This document shows, one piece after another, positions 1-10,876 of a stretch of 64,000 bases of DNA; the first letter of the stretch is position 1; every line of letters begins with the position of its first letter. The position numbers and the translations under genes are program-made. The DNA lies in contig NZ_JAQSDH010000001.1 of assembly GCF_029945805.1 (NCBI RefSeq), positions 1 through 64,000 on the forward strand, read 5' to 3'. This stretch comes from Flavobacterium sp. GTDB lineage: Bacteria; Bacteroidota; Bacteroidia; Flavobacteriales; Flavobacteriaceae. The notes under the pieces are model-generated. The model saw nothing but the letters and a program-made list of their open reading frames with translations, did not search any database and had not been told where the DNA came from.

Positions 1-3000
1 TAGTAGTATAACCTACTCCTGGTGAAGTACAAGATGCAATTGATGTTCCAGTATAATATCCATCAGCATCAGCATCTAAATACCATAGCGGTTGAGGAGT
101 TACTGTTACTGTAGTACTTGCTGTTGAAGTACATCCTGCAGGAGTTGTCGCCGTAACGGTATAAGTTGTGCTTTGAATGGCAGTAACCCCAACTGGATTT
201 TGTAGATTAGACGTAAATCCTACTGGCGAAGATGTCCAACTATATGTTGGTGCAACCGAATCTATAATTGAAACAGTATCTATGAACCAACCTGTTGATC
301 CTGTGGAACTATCACTACCCATTCTCCAACGAAGTTGAATATTTTGACCAGCAGCCACAGCTGGTAGGTTAACAGTTACTGTTACATAAGCAGCATTAGT
401 GCCAGACCACGCACTTCTGCCTCCTATTGGATTACTAAAAGTTGAACTAATAGTACTAGTATAACCGTTGGCCACAAAACTGCCTCCTGCAGCTACTATA
501 TCTGTAAATGCACCAGCTCCGATTTTAATTTCTAATACACCTCCGTCAAATCCAGATTCAAAGCCATATCTATGTCTAAAATTCAATTGAGCAGCAGCTG
601 AAACAATAGCAATTGTTGGAGTTCTTAATAATTTATCACTGACACTTGCAGGATTACTAATGAAAGCTGAATTGGGTGCAGTATCTGAACCCGATACAGA
701 AGTGACGCATGCGGTAACTTCACCAGTAACAATTGATAGCCAACCTGAAGGTAAAGCTGGAGCAGTAACACCATCAAAATTTTGTACGAAAACAATACCC
801 GGGACAGGATTTGAAGACGAAGTCAAATTAAATGGAGTATTAAAACATACTGAAGTTGGGTTTGAAGCTGCTGCCACATTAGTTGGAACAGGACTAATAG
901 TTATTGTTGCGCTTCCAGCTTGTGATTGTGAACAAGCAGAAGAACTTGAATCATTTACGCTAACTAAAGAGTAAACAAAAGATCCCGCTGCAGCTGTTGG
1001 CGCAGCAATTATTACACTACTACCTGAAGTGGTAGTTATTATTTGGTCAGCACCATCATTTAGTTTATACGTGAACGTATAAGGTGCAGTTCCTGCAGCT
1101 CCAGTAAAAGTAATTGAAGGTGATACAGCATTTTGACACAAACTTATTGTCCCAGTCACTGTTGCTGTTGGTAGCGGATTAACTGTAAGTACAGTTGCTG
1201 TACTTGTAACTGTGCTACAATTTATAACATCAACTGTATAACTTCCGTTATTCGCAGCTGTTGTTCCTGTGATGGTTAATGTTGCTGTAGTAGCACCCGA
1301 AACTCCTGAACCATTAGATAATGGAGGCCCGTCTTTCTTCCATACATATGTCAATGGTGTTGCGCTTGTTGCACTAACAGTAAATGTAGCTGTAGTTCCT
1401 GCACATATATTTTGTGTAGCAGGTAATGCAGTAAAAACTGCAGGTACAGAATCAACTGTAACTGAAGCTGTATTGGTTGCTGTACATCCTTGATTGGAAG
1501 TAGCGGTAACACTATAAACTGTGCTTACATTTGGATTAGCTGTAGCAGGCGCGCCTGTTGCACTAAATCCTGAAGGTGTTGACGACCATGCATAACTATA
1601 AGTTATCGGAGTCACTGGAGTGAAACGGTAAATTCTACCATTTGTAGGTTTAGTACTAATGGAATTTGCACTCGTTGAAGTACTCAAGGCTGGTGAAGCA
1701 CTTGTATCTTGTAACGAAATAAAGTTACTCGACGCTGTACCCATCAATCCAATGGATGCAGAACCTGAACTAATTGCTGTCGATTCTCTTCTATAAACAT
1801 ATTCAACAACATTTGTAGTTTCATATAGTTTCACTTGATAAGAAATTACTGGAGTAGTTGACGCATAATTCCATTCCATATTCAACCATTCAACAGTTAA
1901 TACTCTGTTTGGTGCAGTACCACTTAATTGATAGGTTAAACCTGCCGTAAGTTGTGTATCATCCCACAGAGGAGCCAATCCAGGTCTTTCAGTTGACGTT
2001 GTAGAGGCTAAATCATTAGCTGCTGATTGCGTTCCAGCAGATCCAAATACAAGTTGTCCATTTGAAGATGCTCGGAATGCAGTATATGCTGTTCCACCAT
2101 AAGTAAAACTAAATCCAGATCCAGGAACAATGTTTCCTGACATAGTATCGTCAGCAGTAGCAGCTAATCCAGATGAAGTACCTCCAACTAAAGCGGTAAA
2201 AGTTCCAGCTACCGAAGCAAACTGATAAGGTGTTGTATTAATCAAATAAGTAGTACCTCCTGCAGCTGTTGGAACAGCGCTTAAAGCAACTGAACCTCCA
2301 GGACAAACAGTAGCTGGAGCAGCAGAAGCCACAACAGTAAACGAAGTTCCTACGCCAACATTAACGGTAGCACTATTAGTACAACCGTTTGAATCAGTTC
2401 CCAAAACGGTATACGAAGTAGTTACTGAAGGCGTTACTGAAATACCCGCCGTAGTATCGCTAGACGCAGCAGGAGATGATGACCATACATAATTTCCGGC
2501 ATCACTTCCGCTGGCAGTTAAGGTAACTGCAGCACCAGGTAAACAGTAAGAAGCGCTTGACTGAGCAATAGCAATTGCAGGTCGTATTACTGAGATAACC
2601 GCTTCGTTAGAGTCAACGTTTGCACATGGACCTGAACTAGTAACGAAGGCTTTGTAGTAATAGTTACCAATTGGTGTAATAAGTGCTGTAGTGGTAACTG
2701 TTAATGAATAAGTACTTCCTGATATAGCGGTAGCATAAGTAACGCCCGCTGGAGGGCTAGTCGTTAAAACAGTATAAGTACCACCCGCTGAGGTAGCATA
2801 TTTCCAAACTACTGAATCCACAGTTCCTAAAGTAGTAATACTTAAAGTTACTGGGGCTGCACTAGGTGCCGCACAAACTTTAACTGGAACAGTAGAAAGA
2901 TTAGGGTCAAATGTAATCGGGCTGCCAACTTTCAAAGTTGCAACTTCGCTTGGCAATGACTCATTTACAAAGGCTTTAAATTTTAAAGTTGCTGGACTTG

Positions 3001-6000
3001 AAATTCCAGATACATTTAATATTTTGTAATTACATCCTGTTGGATCGCCTGCATCTAACGGATGCGAAAAGGTTAATCCTGATACAGCAGATGTATTTTC
3101 TCCAAGATATAAAAACGTATCATCGACATCAATTAACGAAATAGCAGAATAACTTAACCCATTATTGGTACTCACTTGCCATTCAACTAAATAAGCCGGA
3201 TCTCCGTTTGTAACTACACTAAACTGTGCTGTCGTAGGAGTTGGCAAACAAATGTTCACGTCACTTGGACTAGCGGCAATACCGGTACTGCTTACTGTTA
3301 ATGTAACATCATCTGTACTCAAATCGGCACAAGGAGAAGGTGGAGTCAATAAACATCTGTAAATCGCACCACTTATAGCTGTACCTGTACCTGCGTTACT
3401 TACCGTCAACACAGATGAATCAACGTCTGCATAATTAGCATTATTTACTAAGTTAGTATACGTAGTAGGTCCCGTTTTTCTCTGCCACTGATACCCATAA
3501 GTGATTCCTGTTGTACCTACAACTGTATAAGTAGTTCCGAATCCTGTAGCCGCAACTTTATTGGTAGGCTGCGTCACTATAGTTCCTGGGTCATTAACAT
3601 TAACCGTAATTTGTCTTGTCGATTGACAGAAAGTACTAGTATTGGTAGTAGTAACCGTGTAAATTTGAGTACTTACCGGATTTGCAAGAACTGATTGAAT
3701 ATCAAGAACCGTTATTCCAGTACTTGGAGACCAAGAGTACGTATTATTGTTTTCTGGTATGGTGATAGTCGCACCTGTACCTTTACAAACTGTAATGCTG
3801 TTGGCTAAGGTAATAACTGGTACAGCATTTACGTTTACAATTGTGCTAGCTGGAGCTGCAGAACAAGTTCCGTTAGTTGCCGAAGCAGTATAAGTAGTTT
3901 GAACACTTGGTTTAGCATACAAAGTAGTAGCCGAATTACCTGGTACATATTCATTACCTGCAGTAGCAAGAGCATTAGTATATAATGTACTAGCTGGAGT
4001 TGCTGTCCAGGTAATTGGAGCTGTAGGACTAATTAAAGTTGTTACTCTAACCTCATCAACTGCCCAATACCAATCATATCCAGCAACATACCTAAATCTA
4101 ACTTTAACATTGGTTTGATTTAAAAATGGTGCAGGTACAGCAAATGAAGTTGTTGCAAATGCAGTAGAAGAACCAATATCAGTAACTAAGTCATTTCGCA
4201 AAACTGTAAACGTAGCAAAATTATCTGAAGATATTTCTACTGCAGCTTGTGTACTAGTAGGATTATTTAAATATTCATTAAATGAAAGTGTTAGATTAGT
4301 GTAACCCGTTGTATTTATTGACGAAGAAATTAAGTTCGTATTTACAGTCACACCAGAACCTCCAGCATCCGCATCTGCTAATACAAATCCGTTAGTAGAC
4401 CCACTATAGGTAACACCTGTAACATATCCATTTGCACGAGGAGTCCAGTTTGAAACCGCGTTAGAAGATCCTGTAGTTGCAGTAAAAGAACCTAGTCCAC
4501 TGTCAAAATTTTCAACATAGACATTCTGAATAAAAGGTGTAATAGATCCGCCTGTTGCTGTTAAAGTAACAATAGTACCATCACAAACCGTGGCCGCACT
4601 TGGAATCACTGAAACCGCACTTGGAGTGGCTAAAATAACAACTGCAACAGTAGCGGGACTAGTAGTACAACTATTTGAATCTACGCCAACAACACTATAA
4701 GTAGTTGTTACAGTTGGAGAAACCGATGGGTTTGCAAGTATTGAGTTAAATCCAGCTGGAATGGAGGTCCATGTATAGGTAGCAGCTCCACTGACACTTA
4801 AGTTTGCACTTCCACCCACACAGAAATTAGTGTTATCTGTAGAAGCGGTGATAGTAGCTGGAGTATTTACTGTAACGGTAACTACACTAGAATATACAGC
4901 GCCTGTTGGATTAGATGTACAAAATACTTTTAATCTGTAATAAGTAGTAGTCGTAATAGTACCTGTAGCTAAATTAGCATAGGCTGAAGCTACAGATCCA
5001 ATTGGTGTTCCTGCTGTAGCAAAGTTATTGGTAGATGATTCCCATTGGTATCGTGTTCCTGTACCTGAACTATATCCCGTTGCAGCTATATTCGTAGAAC
5101 CTGAGTTACAAAATGTAGATGCTACTGCATTGGCAGTTCCTCCTACTGGTGTTGTACAAGTCAAACAAGTTCCAGAGTATATAGCTTGTAAAGCAAAACC
5201 TCCTCCAACTCCGCTAATATCAGATGTAAGTTGAACTGTAATTGACTGACCAGGAGCACTGCTGAAAGGAGTTATAGTACCTCCAGAAGAATTACTATAA
5301 GTATACAATAAAGTTCCTCCTGTACCTACTCCACTATAAAATCTCAAGTAATCATAATTGGTTTCTAAATATGTATAAGAGCCACTAATAGAAATAACAC
5401 CAGTCCCTGAATTATCTAAAACTAAATAGCCATCACTATTATTTGCATAATCAAGTGAAGGTCCTCCATTATCATAAATTAATGTATTAGTTCCACAGTC
5501 AATTGTAGTATTTCCAGTTGTTGGTACATTAGCTGAACCACAACTTACTCCTGCGAAAGAAACCGTATTGGAATAACTAGTAGTACTGCTATTAGAACAT
5601 GTTGTTGCTAATCTATAATAAGTTGTTCCTGCAACACTAGTAGCGCTATAAGATGTACCAGTCCCTAAATTGGTCCAAGGATTACTATTTGTTGTTGAGG
5701 ATTGCCATTGATAGGTAATACCTGTACCCGTTGTTAAGCCAGAAGACGTAAAATTAAGGTTTCCTCCTGAACATGCTGAAGCTTGTGAAATAGCAATAGT
5801 ACCATTATTAGGGGCTCCAGTACAAGCTACACCAGCCGTATAAACAAGCGAGACATTGTCAACTGTAGGAGAAACATGTGGTGCGATACCATCACTTTTG
5901 AATGAAAAAACTATTCTAACAGTTGTTCCTGCTAATGAAGTTAAATTAATCTGTGGCATTGCGGTGAAAGCGGAATAAACTGTAGCTGTATTAGTAAATC

Positions 6001-6538
6001 TGATATTATATCCAGCTCCCGGAACTGTACCACTACTAGGGGTATTGGCAGTAGTTGTAGTAGATACATAAAAAAAGTCGTAAGTATTATCTACGGCGAT
6101 CTGTTTGTAAAAATAATTTAAGAATACATTAGTAGCACCAGCCGGAATAGCAATATCCCTATAAAAATGATGCACTACATTTGCATTAATCCCATTAGCA
6201 TTTGCAGCAGCACCAGCATATGCAGCTCGCGTGACTCCCTGCGCACCGCCTGCTGTTCCTACCTGCCAAGTTCTAGTACCAGAACCAACATACGTCCAAG
6301 AATTTGCTGTAAAAGTTGTTCCGGTTTCAAAACCACCATCACCTGTTCCAGATAATAAAACAGTCTGAGCTTTCAAATTATTCCCTGAAAAACAAATAGC
6401 AAAAAACAGCATTAAACTCAGTAGCCACTTCATTCGAGTTGTGCTACTAGAATTTGCCTCTTTATCAATTAAATCCAATCCCTGCGAACTGAGTTTCGAT
6501 AACTTTCGATAACTCAATAAATTGTAGTTATTCATCAT
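1..6538 (-). CDS. Giant secreted Ig/PKD-like adhesin, 3' end beyond window
   Basis: The reading frame is open from an ATG pair at 6538/6535 to the left edge, about 2,179 codons with no stop seen. A classical signal peptide (MKWLLSLMLFFAICFSG..KAQ) begins only at residue 36 (ATG at 6433), so translation may start there; the 35 residues before it are polar and Ser/Lys-rich. The mature part is a chain of beta-sandwich modules rich in Thr, Ser, Val and Gly, with many PKD/Ig-like repeats of the pattern TYTVTA..GC. A CUB-like domain lies at about residues 328-433 (around 5240-5555). At least two jelly-roll/MAM-like carbohydrate-binding-type modules lie near 4020-4500 and 260-850. The last visible stretch (DADADGYYTG) is typical of long Bacteroidota surface proteins that end in a T9SS or gliding-associated C-terminal domain, but that end is outside the window. 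Likely a T9SS-exported surface adhesin; ligand unknown. Confidence 0.85.
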   Translation of the reverse strand, partial: MMNNYNLLSYRKLSKLSSQGLDLIDKEANSSSTTRMKWLLSLMLFFAICFSGNNLKAQTVLLSGTGDGGFETGTTFTANSWTYVGSGTRTWQVGTAGGAQGVTRAAYAGAAANANGINANVVHHFYRDIAIPAGATNVFLNYFYKQIAVDNTYDFFYVSTTTTANTPSSGTVPGAGYNIRFTNTATVYSAFTAMPQINLTSLAGTTVRIVFSFKSDGIAPHVSPTVDNVSLVYTAGVACTGAPNNGTIAISQASACSGGNLNFTSSGLTTGTGITYQWQSSTTNSNPWTNLGTGTSYSATSVAGTTYYRLATTCSNSSTTSYSNTVSFAGVSCGSANVPTTGNTTIDCGTNTLIYDNGGPSLDYANNSDGYLVLDNSGTGVISISGSYTYLETNYDYLRFYSGVGTGGTLLYTYSNSSGGTITPFSSAPGQSITVQLTSDISGVGGGFALQAIYSGTCLTCTTPVGGTANAVASTFCNSGSTNIAATGYSSGTGTRYQWESSTNNFATAGTPIGSVASAYANLATGTITTTTYYRLKVFCTSNPTGAVYSSVVTVTVNTPATITASTDNTNFCVGGSANLSVSGAATYTWTSIPAGFNSILANPSVSPTVTTTYSVVGVDSNSCTTSPATVAVVILATPSAVSVIPSAATVCDGTIVTLTATGGSITPFIQNVYVENFDSGLGSFTATTGSSNAVSNWTPRANGYVTGVTYSGSTNGFVLADADAGGSGVTVNTNLISSSINTTGYTNLTLSFNEYLNNPTSTQAAVEISSDNFATFTVLRNDLVTDIGSSTAFATTSFAVPAPFLNQTNVKVRFRYVAGYDWYWAVDEVRVTTLISPTAPITWTATPASTLYTNALATAGNEYVPGNSATTLYAKPSVQTTYTASATNGTCSAAPASTIVNVNAVPVITLANSITVCKGTGATITIPENNNTYSWSPSTGITVLDIQSVLANPVSTQIYTVTTTNTSTFCQSTRQITVNVNDPGTIVTQPTNKVAATGFGTTYTVVGTTGITYGYQWQRKTGPTTYTNLVNNANYADVDSSVLTVSNAGTGTAISGAIYRCLLTPPSPCADLSTDDVTLTVSSTGIAASPSDVNICLPTPTTAQFSVVTNGDPAYLVEWQVSTNNGLSYSAISLIDVDDTFLYLGENTSAVSGLTFSHPLDAGDPTGCNYKILNVSGISSPATLKFKAFVNESLPSEVATLKVGSPITFDPNLSTVPVKVCAAPSAAPVTLSITTLGTVDSVVWKYATSAGGTYTVLTTSPPAGVTYATAISGSTYSLTVTTTALITPIGNYYYKAFVTSSGPCANVDSNEAVISVIRPAIAIAQSSASYCLPGAAVTLTASGSDAGNYVWSSSPAASSDTTAGISVTPSVTTSYTVLGTDSNGCTNSATVNVGVGTSFTVVASAAPATVCPGGSVALSAVPTAAGGTTYLINTTPYQFASVAGTFTALVGGTSSGLAATADDTMSGNIVPGSGFSFTYGGTAYTAFRASSNGQLVFGSAGTQSAANDLASTTSTERPGLAPLWDDTQLTAGLTYQLSGTAPNRVLTVEWLNMEWNYASTTPVISYQVKLYETTNVVEYVYRRESTAISSGSASIGLMGTASSNFISLQDTSASPALSTSTSANSISTKPTNGRIYRFTPVTPITYSYAWSSTPSGFSATGAPATANPNVSTVYSVTATSNQGCTATNTASVTVDSVPAVFTALPATQNICAGTTATFTVSATSATPLTYVWKKDGPPLSNGSGVSGATTATLTITGTTAANNGSYTVDVINCSTVTSTATVLTVNPLPTATVTGTISLCQNAVSPSITFTGAAGTAPYTFTYKLNDGADQIITTTSGSSVIIAAPTAAAGSFVYSLVSVNDSSSSACSQSQAGSATITISPVPTNVAAASNPTSVCFNTPFNLTSSSNPVPGIVFVQNFDGVTAPALPSGWLSIVTGEVTACVTSVSGSDTAPNSAFISNPASVSDKLLRTPTIAIVSAAAQLNFRHRYGFESGFDGGVLEIKIGAGAFTDIVAAGGSFVANGYTSTISSTFSNPIGGRSAWSGTNAAYVTVTVNLPAVAAGQNIQLRWRMGSDSSTGSTGWFIDTVSIIDSVAPTYSWTSSPVGFTSNLQNPVGVTAIQSTTYTVTATTPAGCTSTASTTVTVTPQPLWYLDADADGYYTGTSIASCTSPGVGYTT

Positions 6539-6901
6539 AATTTTAGAATTAGGTTTATTAATGATGTCAAGATAAAAATAATGTTACGTTAAAAATAAGT
6601 TAATCGATTACTAACTTATATACTCGATTAAAGACGAAAATTTTCTTGAAAAATAAACTATGGCTAAAAAATTGTGATTTTTTATTGAGTATATAAAATT
6701 GAATTCACCTGTAAAAAATTAAAAACCTTCTATAAACGAAGAATTTATAGTGTGAGACCGTATCTAAAAATTTGTATAAATAGAAAATATAAAAAAAGAC
6801 CCAACACATCTACAATGTATAGGAACGGGTATTAATCATAAATTAAATTTATTTACAACGAGCAAAGTCTTATAAAAAAACAACTACTATCAGAAAAAAG
6901 T
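6539..6901. other. Intergenic, AT-rich
   Basis: No convincing coding frame. It separates the adhesin gene from the polysaccharide operon, both on the minus strand. A weak minus-strand hairpin (ACCC..GGGT arms, then a run of T) around 6788-6832 could end the operon after rfbB. No exact TAnnTTTG promoter box was found upstream of the adhesin start. Confidence 0.5.
6788..6832 (-). terminator. Possible terminator after rfbB
   Basis: Read on the minus strand, an imperfect hairpin with ACCC/GGGT outer arms and ACAT/ATGT inner arms is followed by seven T residues. It lies about 70-115 bases after the rfbB stop. The stem is short, so this is tentative. Confidence 0.35.
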
Positions 6902-7948
6902 CTACTGATACTGCTTTTCATAGTATTCTTGATATGCACCTGATGTAACATTATCCAACCAATCTTGATTCGTCAAAAACCACTCAATTGTTTTTTCTAA
7001 ACCTTGCTCAAAAGTTACAGAAGGTTTCCATCCTAACTCTTTGTTGATTTTAGAAGCATCAATAGCATAGCGCAAATCATGTCCTGGTCTATCTTTTACA
7101 TACGAAATCAGTTTTTCAGATTCACCAGGTTCTCGACCTAATTTAGAATCCATTTGACTACATAGTAACTTTACTAAGTCAATGTTTTGCCATTCGTTAA
7201 AGCCGCCAATATTATACGTTTGATGATTCTTCCCTTCGTGGAAAACTAAATCAATTGCGATGGCATGGTCAATAACATAAAGCCAGTCACGTGTATATTT
7301 TCCATCGCCATAAACAGGCAGCGCTTTATTATTGATAATATTGTGAATGAATAACGGAACTAGTTTTTCTGGGAAATGATTTGGCCCATAATTATTAGAA
7401 CAGTTAGTAATAACATACGGCAATCCGTAAGTTTCGCCATACGCTCTAACAAAATGATCTGAACTTGCTTTTGAAGCGGAATAAGGAGAATTTGGGTCAT
7501 ATGGAGTTGTTTCGGTAAACAGCCCTTCTGCACCTAAACTTCCATAAACCTCATCCGTTGAGATATGATAAAAACGTTTTCCTTCAAAGTTGTCTTTCCA
7601 GATGGTTTTAGCGGCATTCAATAAATTCATTGTTCCAATAACATTCGTTCTTACAAACGCCAAGGGATCAGTTATCGACCGGTCCACATGTGACTCTGCA
7701 GCCAAATGTAAAACACCATCAAATTGATGTTTCTGAAACAAGTCATTTATAAAATCAGCATCGACTATATCTCCTTTCACGAAAGTATAATTGGGCAATT
7801 GATCAATATCGGCAATGTTTTCAAGATTACCCGCATACGTTAGGGCGTCCAAATTAAAAATCTGATACTTCGGATATTTGGTTACAAATCGTCTAACGAC
7901 ATGAGAACCAATAAACCCTGCTCCACCTGTTATTAAAATTTTTTTCAT
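6902..7948 (-). CDS. rfbB: dTDP-glucose 4,6-dehydratase
   Basis: 348 aa, the usual length for RmlB/RfbB. It converts dTDP-glucose to dTDP-4-keto-6-deoxyglucose, the entry step to dTDP-rhamnose and other deoxysugars. Visible motifs: Rossmann GGAGFIG (residues 8-14), the catalytic STDEVYG loop (130-136) and YSASK (156-160, Tyr/Lys of the SDR triad). It is the last gene of the minus-strand polysaccharide cluster, 208 bases after the UDP-HexNAc dehydrogenase, and the gap holds a repeat element. The usual partners rmlA, rmlC and rmlD are not in the window, so the product must be used together with genes elsewhere. The family call is secure; the final sugar is unknown. Confidence 0.95.
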   Translation of the reverse strand: MKKILITGGAGFIGSHVVRRFVTKYPKYQIFNLDALTYAGNLENIADIDQLPNYTFVKGDIVDADFINDLFQKHQFDGVLHLAAESHVDRSITDPLAFVRTNVIGTMNLLNAAKTIWKDNFEGKRFYHISTDEVYGSLGAEGLFTETTPYDPNSPYSASKASSDHFVRAYGETYGLPYVITNCSNNYGPNHFPEKLVPLFIHNIINNKALPVYGDGKYTRDWLYVIDHAIAIDLVFHEGKNHQTYNIGGFNEWQNIDLVKLLCSQMDSKLGREPGESEKLISYVKDRPGHDLRYAIDASKINKELGWKPSVTFEQGLEKTIEWFLTNQDWLDNVTSGAYQEYYEKQYQ

Positions 7949-8029
7949 TTAAATAAATATTATTTTCAAAAATGTTGATTTAATTTGTACTAGCTTGTTA
8001 GATCGCAGGAAATAAAACCTTTACTATAG

Positions 8030-8077
8030 CACTTCGACCCTTCGACTAAGCTCAGGGCAGGCTAAGCACAGTGTGAC
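8030..8077. repeat. Palindromic REP-like element, intergenic copy
   Basis: A compound palindrome between wbpO-like and rfbB genes: outer arms CACT/AGTG and inner arms CCCT/AGGG, built on the core CACTTCGAC..AAGCTCAG and ending AGTGTGAC. It is richer in G+C than its surroundings. The same core occurs twice inside purL (53381-53403 and 55069-55092). From memory, CACTTCGACTTCGCTCAGTG-like elements are dispersed in many Flavobacteriia; I could not check this by search. Confidence 0.75.
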
Positions 8078-8156
8078 AAAGCTCTTCTAATTATATCTTA
8101 GGGTTGTAATTAATTACTTAAATTCTATACTACGACTAATGAAATAGAAGACATCT

Positions 8157-9434
8157 TTACAATTTTCCGTCTGCTTTTTCCTTTAAAACTCCTTTTACGT
8201 CAAATACTACCGCATTTTCTGTTTTTAAAATCTCAAAATCAATTCCCGTAAATTCTCTGTGAGCAACTGCAAGTACTATGGCATCAAATTTTCCTGACGG
8301 TAATTTTGAAACCGTTGATAATCCATATTCATGCATCACTTCAGAAGGATTTGCCCATGGATCATAAATGGTTATATTAGTTTCAAAATCTTGTAAAGCG
8401 TTTACAACATCTACTACTTTTGTATTTCTAACATCTGGACAGTTTTCTTTAAAAGCTATTCCTAACATTAATATTTTGGAGCCATTAACTTTGATGTTTT
8501 TCTTAATCATCATCTTGATAACCTGAGAAGCAACATATTCTCCCATACTATCATTCAATCGTCTACCTGCCAAAATAATTTCGGGATGGTAGCCCTTTTC
8601 TTGGGCTTTTTGTGCTAAATAATAGGGATCAACACCTATACAGTGTCCGCCTACTAACCCTGGTTTAAAGGGCAGAAAGTTCCATTTGGTTCCGGCTGCT
8701 TCCAATACTGCATGGGTATCAATTTCTAATAAATTAAAAATCTTAGCCAACTCATTCACAAACGCAATATTGATATCGCGTTGAGAATTCTCGATAACTT
8801 TTGCTGCTTCTGCCACTTTTATTGAGGGTGCCAAATGCGTTCCGGCCGTGATAACTGATTTATACAGTTGATCGACTTTCTGTCCGATTTCTGGAGTGGA
8901 ACCTGAAGTTACTTTGAGTATTTTCTCAACCGTATGTTCCTTATCTCCCGGATTGATTCGTTCTGGAGAATACCCCGCAAAGAAATCAACGTTGAATTTC
9001 AATCCGCTTACCCGTTCTAACACTGGAATGCATTCTTCTTCAGTTACTCCGGGATAAACCGTTGATTCGTAAATAACAATATCACCTTTTTTTAATACTT
9101 TTCCAACTGTTTCGCTCGATTTATATAGTGGTGTTAAATCGGGACGATTATTTTTATCAACTGGCGTTGGAACAGTAACTATGTAATAATTACAAGTAGC
9201 AATATCTGCTAAAGTATGACTGCACAGCAATCCATTCTTATTTGAAACCGAAGAAACAAGAACATTTTTCAAAGTAATCTCATCTATTTCAAGTGTAGCG
9301 TCGATTCCAGCGTTCAACTCTTGAATTCTATTCTGATTGATATCAAACCCGACAACCGGATATTTTGTCGCGAATAATCGCGCTAATGGCAATCCCACAT
9401 ATCCTAATCCGATAACAGCTATTTTAATACTCAT
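8157..9434 (-). CDS. UDP-N-acetyl-D-galactosamine/glucosamine dehydrogenase (WbpO/TviB type)
   Basis: 425 aa nucleotide-sugar dehydrogenase that oxidises C6 of a UDP-N-acetylhexosamine to the uronic acid using two NAD+. Rossmann motif GLGYVG at residues 9-14. The catalytic cysteine is in [11 protein letters not shown] (Cys265). The N-terminal stretch (VGFDIN..RI.ELN.G.D.TLE) is that of the TviB/WbpO branch rather than the UDP-glucose branch. It sits two genes after a TviC/WbpP-type epimerase. In Vi-antigen and Pseudomonas O-antigen pathways those two enzymes together make UDP-GalNAcA, and the same pairing is inferred here. Substrate choice (GlcNAc or GalNAc) cannot be settled from sequence alone. 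Confidence 0.9.
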   Translation of the reverse strand: MSIKIAVIGLGYVGLPLARLFATKYPVVGFDINQNRIQELNAGIDATLEIDEITLKNVLVSSVSNKNGLLCSHTLADIATCNYYIVTVPTPVDKNNRPDLTPLYKSSETVGKVLKKGDIVIYESTVYPGVTEEECIPVLERVSGLKFNVDFFAGYSPERINPGDKEHTVEKILKVTSGSTPEIGQKVDQLYKSVITAGTHLAPSIKVAEAAKVIENSQRDINIAFVNELAKIFNLLEIDTHAVLEAAGTKWNFLPFKPGLVGGHCIGVDPYYLAQKAQEKGYHPEIILAGRRLNDSMGEYVASQVIKMMIKKNIKVNGSKILMLGIAFKENCPDVRNTKVVDVVNALQDFETNITIYDPWANPSEVMHEYGLSTVSKLPSGKFDAIVLAVAHREFTGIDFEILKTENAVVFDVKGVLKEKADGKL

Positions 9435-9475
9435 TTGTTTTTTTTTACTAATTAAATCTTAACTTTTTACATAAT

Positions 9476-10867
9476 TTAAACACCAATAGACTGATAAATA
9501 AATCCAATAGATTTTAATTTATCACCATCTAAAAGATTTCTTCCATCAAAAATGAAAGCCGGCTTCAACATAGCGTCATAAATTTTTTGCCAATCATATT
9601 CATTAAACTCGTCCCACTCTGTTAGCACAGCAACTGCATGTGCATTTTTACAAGCATCATAGGCGTTTTCATGCGAAGTAATGTGTTTTTCATTTTCTGC
9701 AGGCTTCCTCGTATCGAGATAATCCAAATCAGAAAGCACTTGTTTTTGAGAAACTTTTGGGTCATATAAAGCAATATTTGCCTGCTCATTGATCAAATCA
9801 TCGGCAACGTAAATCGCTGCAGACTCTCTTGTATCGTTGGTATCTTTTTTAAATGCCCATCCTAAAAAGGTTATTTTTTTTCCAGAAACGGTGTTGTAAA
9901 GTGTTTGTACAATGTTTTTAGAAAAACGTCTTTTTTGGTGGTCGTTCATTATGATCACTTGTTCCCAATAATCAGCTACTTCATTTAATCCGAATGCTTT
10001 TGAAATGTAAACCAGATTTAGAATATCTTTTTGAAAACAAGATCCTCCAAATCCAACCGAAGCTTTGAGGAATTTAGGCCCGATTCTACTGTCCATTCCA
10101 ATTGCTTTGGCTACTTCATTGACATTGGCTTCCGTTTTTTCACATAATTCAGAAATGGCATTGATTGACGAAACTCGTTGTGCTAAAAACGCATTGGCAA
10201 CCAATTTAGATAATTCAGAAGACCAAACATTAGTCCTTAAAATTCTATCCGTTGGAACCCAATTTGCATAAACATCCACTAAAGATTGAATAGCCAACTG
10301 ACCTTCTGGCGTTGATTCTCCTCCTATTAGAACTCGATCCGGATTCAATAAATCAGGAACTGCCGTACCTTCTGCAAGGAACTCTGGATTAGATAGAATC
10401 TGAAACTGAACACCGTTTCCGGTATTATCCAAAATACTTTTTAATGCTTCTGCCGTTCTAACGGGCAATGTTGATTTTTCAACAATGATTTTATTATTTT
10501 TAGCTACTCTGGCAATTTGTCTGGCGCACAATTCAATATGTTTTAAATCGGCTGCCATTCCTTTTCCGGTACCATAAGTTTTTGTTGGGGTATTTACAGA
10601 TATGAAGATTAATTCTGCTTCGTCAATCGCTTTATCAACTTCTGTAGAAAAGAATAAATTTTTGCCCCGAACATTTGCAACAATTTCATTCAGTCCTGGC
10701 TCATATATCGGAATATTGTTAACATCTTTATCATTCCATGCCGCAATTCGCGCTTCGTTCAAATCGACTACCGTAACTTTAATATCGGGGCATTTCTGAG
10801 CTATGACCGCCATCGTTGGTCCACCAACATATCCCGCTCCGATACAACAAATATTTTTAATTTTCAT
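9476..10867 (-). CDS. ugd: UDP-glucose 6-dehydrogenase, animal-type
   Basis: 463 aa. It oxidises UDP-glucose to UDP-glucuronate. The N-terminus reads [18 protein letters not shown], and conserved blocks ([41 protein letters not shown] with Cys277) closely follow metazoan UGDH, which is longer than the common bacterial enzyme of about 390-440 aa. This is a known animal-like branch also present in some bacteria. It is 9 bases downstream of the epimerase gene and 41 bases upstream of the UDP-HexNAc dehydrogenase gene, so the operon feeds uronic acids into an acidic polysaccharide. All NAD-binding and catalytic residues appear intact. Confidence 0.95.
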   Translation of the reverse strand: MKIKNICCIGAGYVGGPTMAVIAQKCPDIKVTVVDLNEARIAAWNDKDVNNIPIYEPGLNEIVANVRGKNLFFSTEVDKAIDEAELIFISVNTPTKTYGTGKGMAADLKHIELCARQIARVAKNNKIIVEKSTLPVRTAEALKSILDNTGNGVQFQILSNPEFLAEGTAVPDLLNPDRVLIGGESTPEGQLAIQSLVDVYANWVPTDRILRTNVWSSELSKLVANAFLAQRVSSINAISELCEKTEANVNEVAKAIGMDSRIGPKFLKASVGFGGSCFQKDILNLVYISKAFGLNEVADYWEQVIIMNDHQKRRFSKNIVQTLYNTVSGKKITFLGWAFKKDTNDTRESAAIYVADDLINEQANIALYDPKVSQKQVLSDLDYLDTRKPAENEKHITSHENAYDACKNAHAVAVLTEWDEFNEYDWQKIYDAMLKPAFIFDGRNLLDGDKLKSIGFIYQSIGV

Positions 10868-10876
10868 TCTACTATT

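Noticed and set aside
660..1493. Plus-strand open frames at 660-974 and 1269-1493
   Set aside because: They are antisense shadows of the repetitive adhesin gene; composition mirrors its Thr/Val/Ser codons and neither has a signal or family motif.
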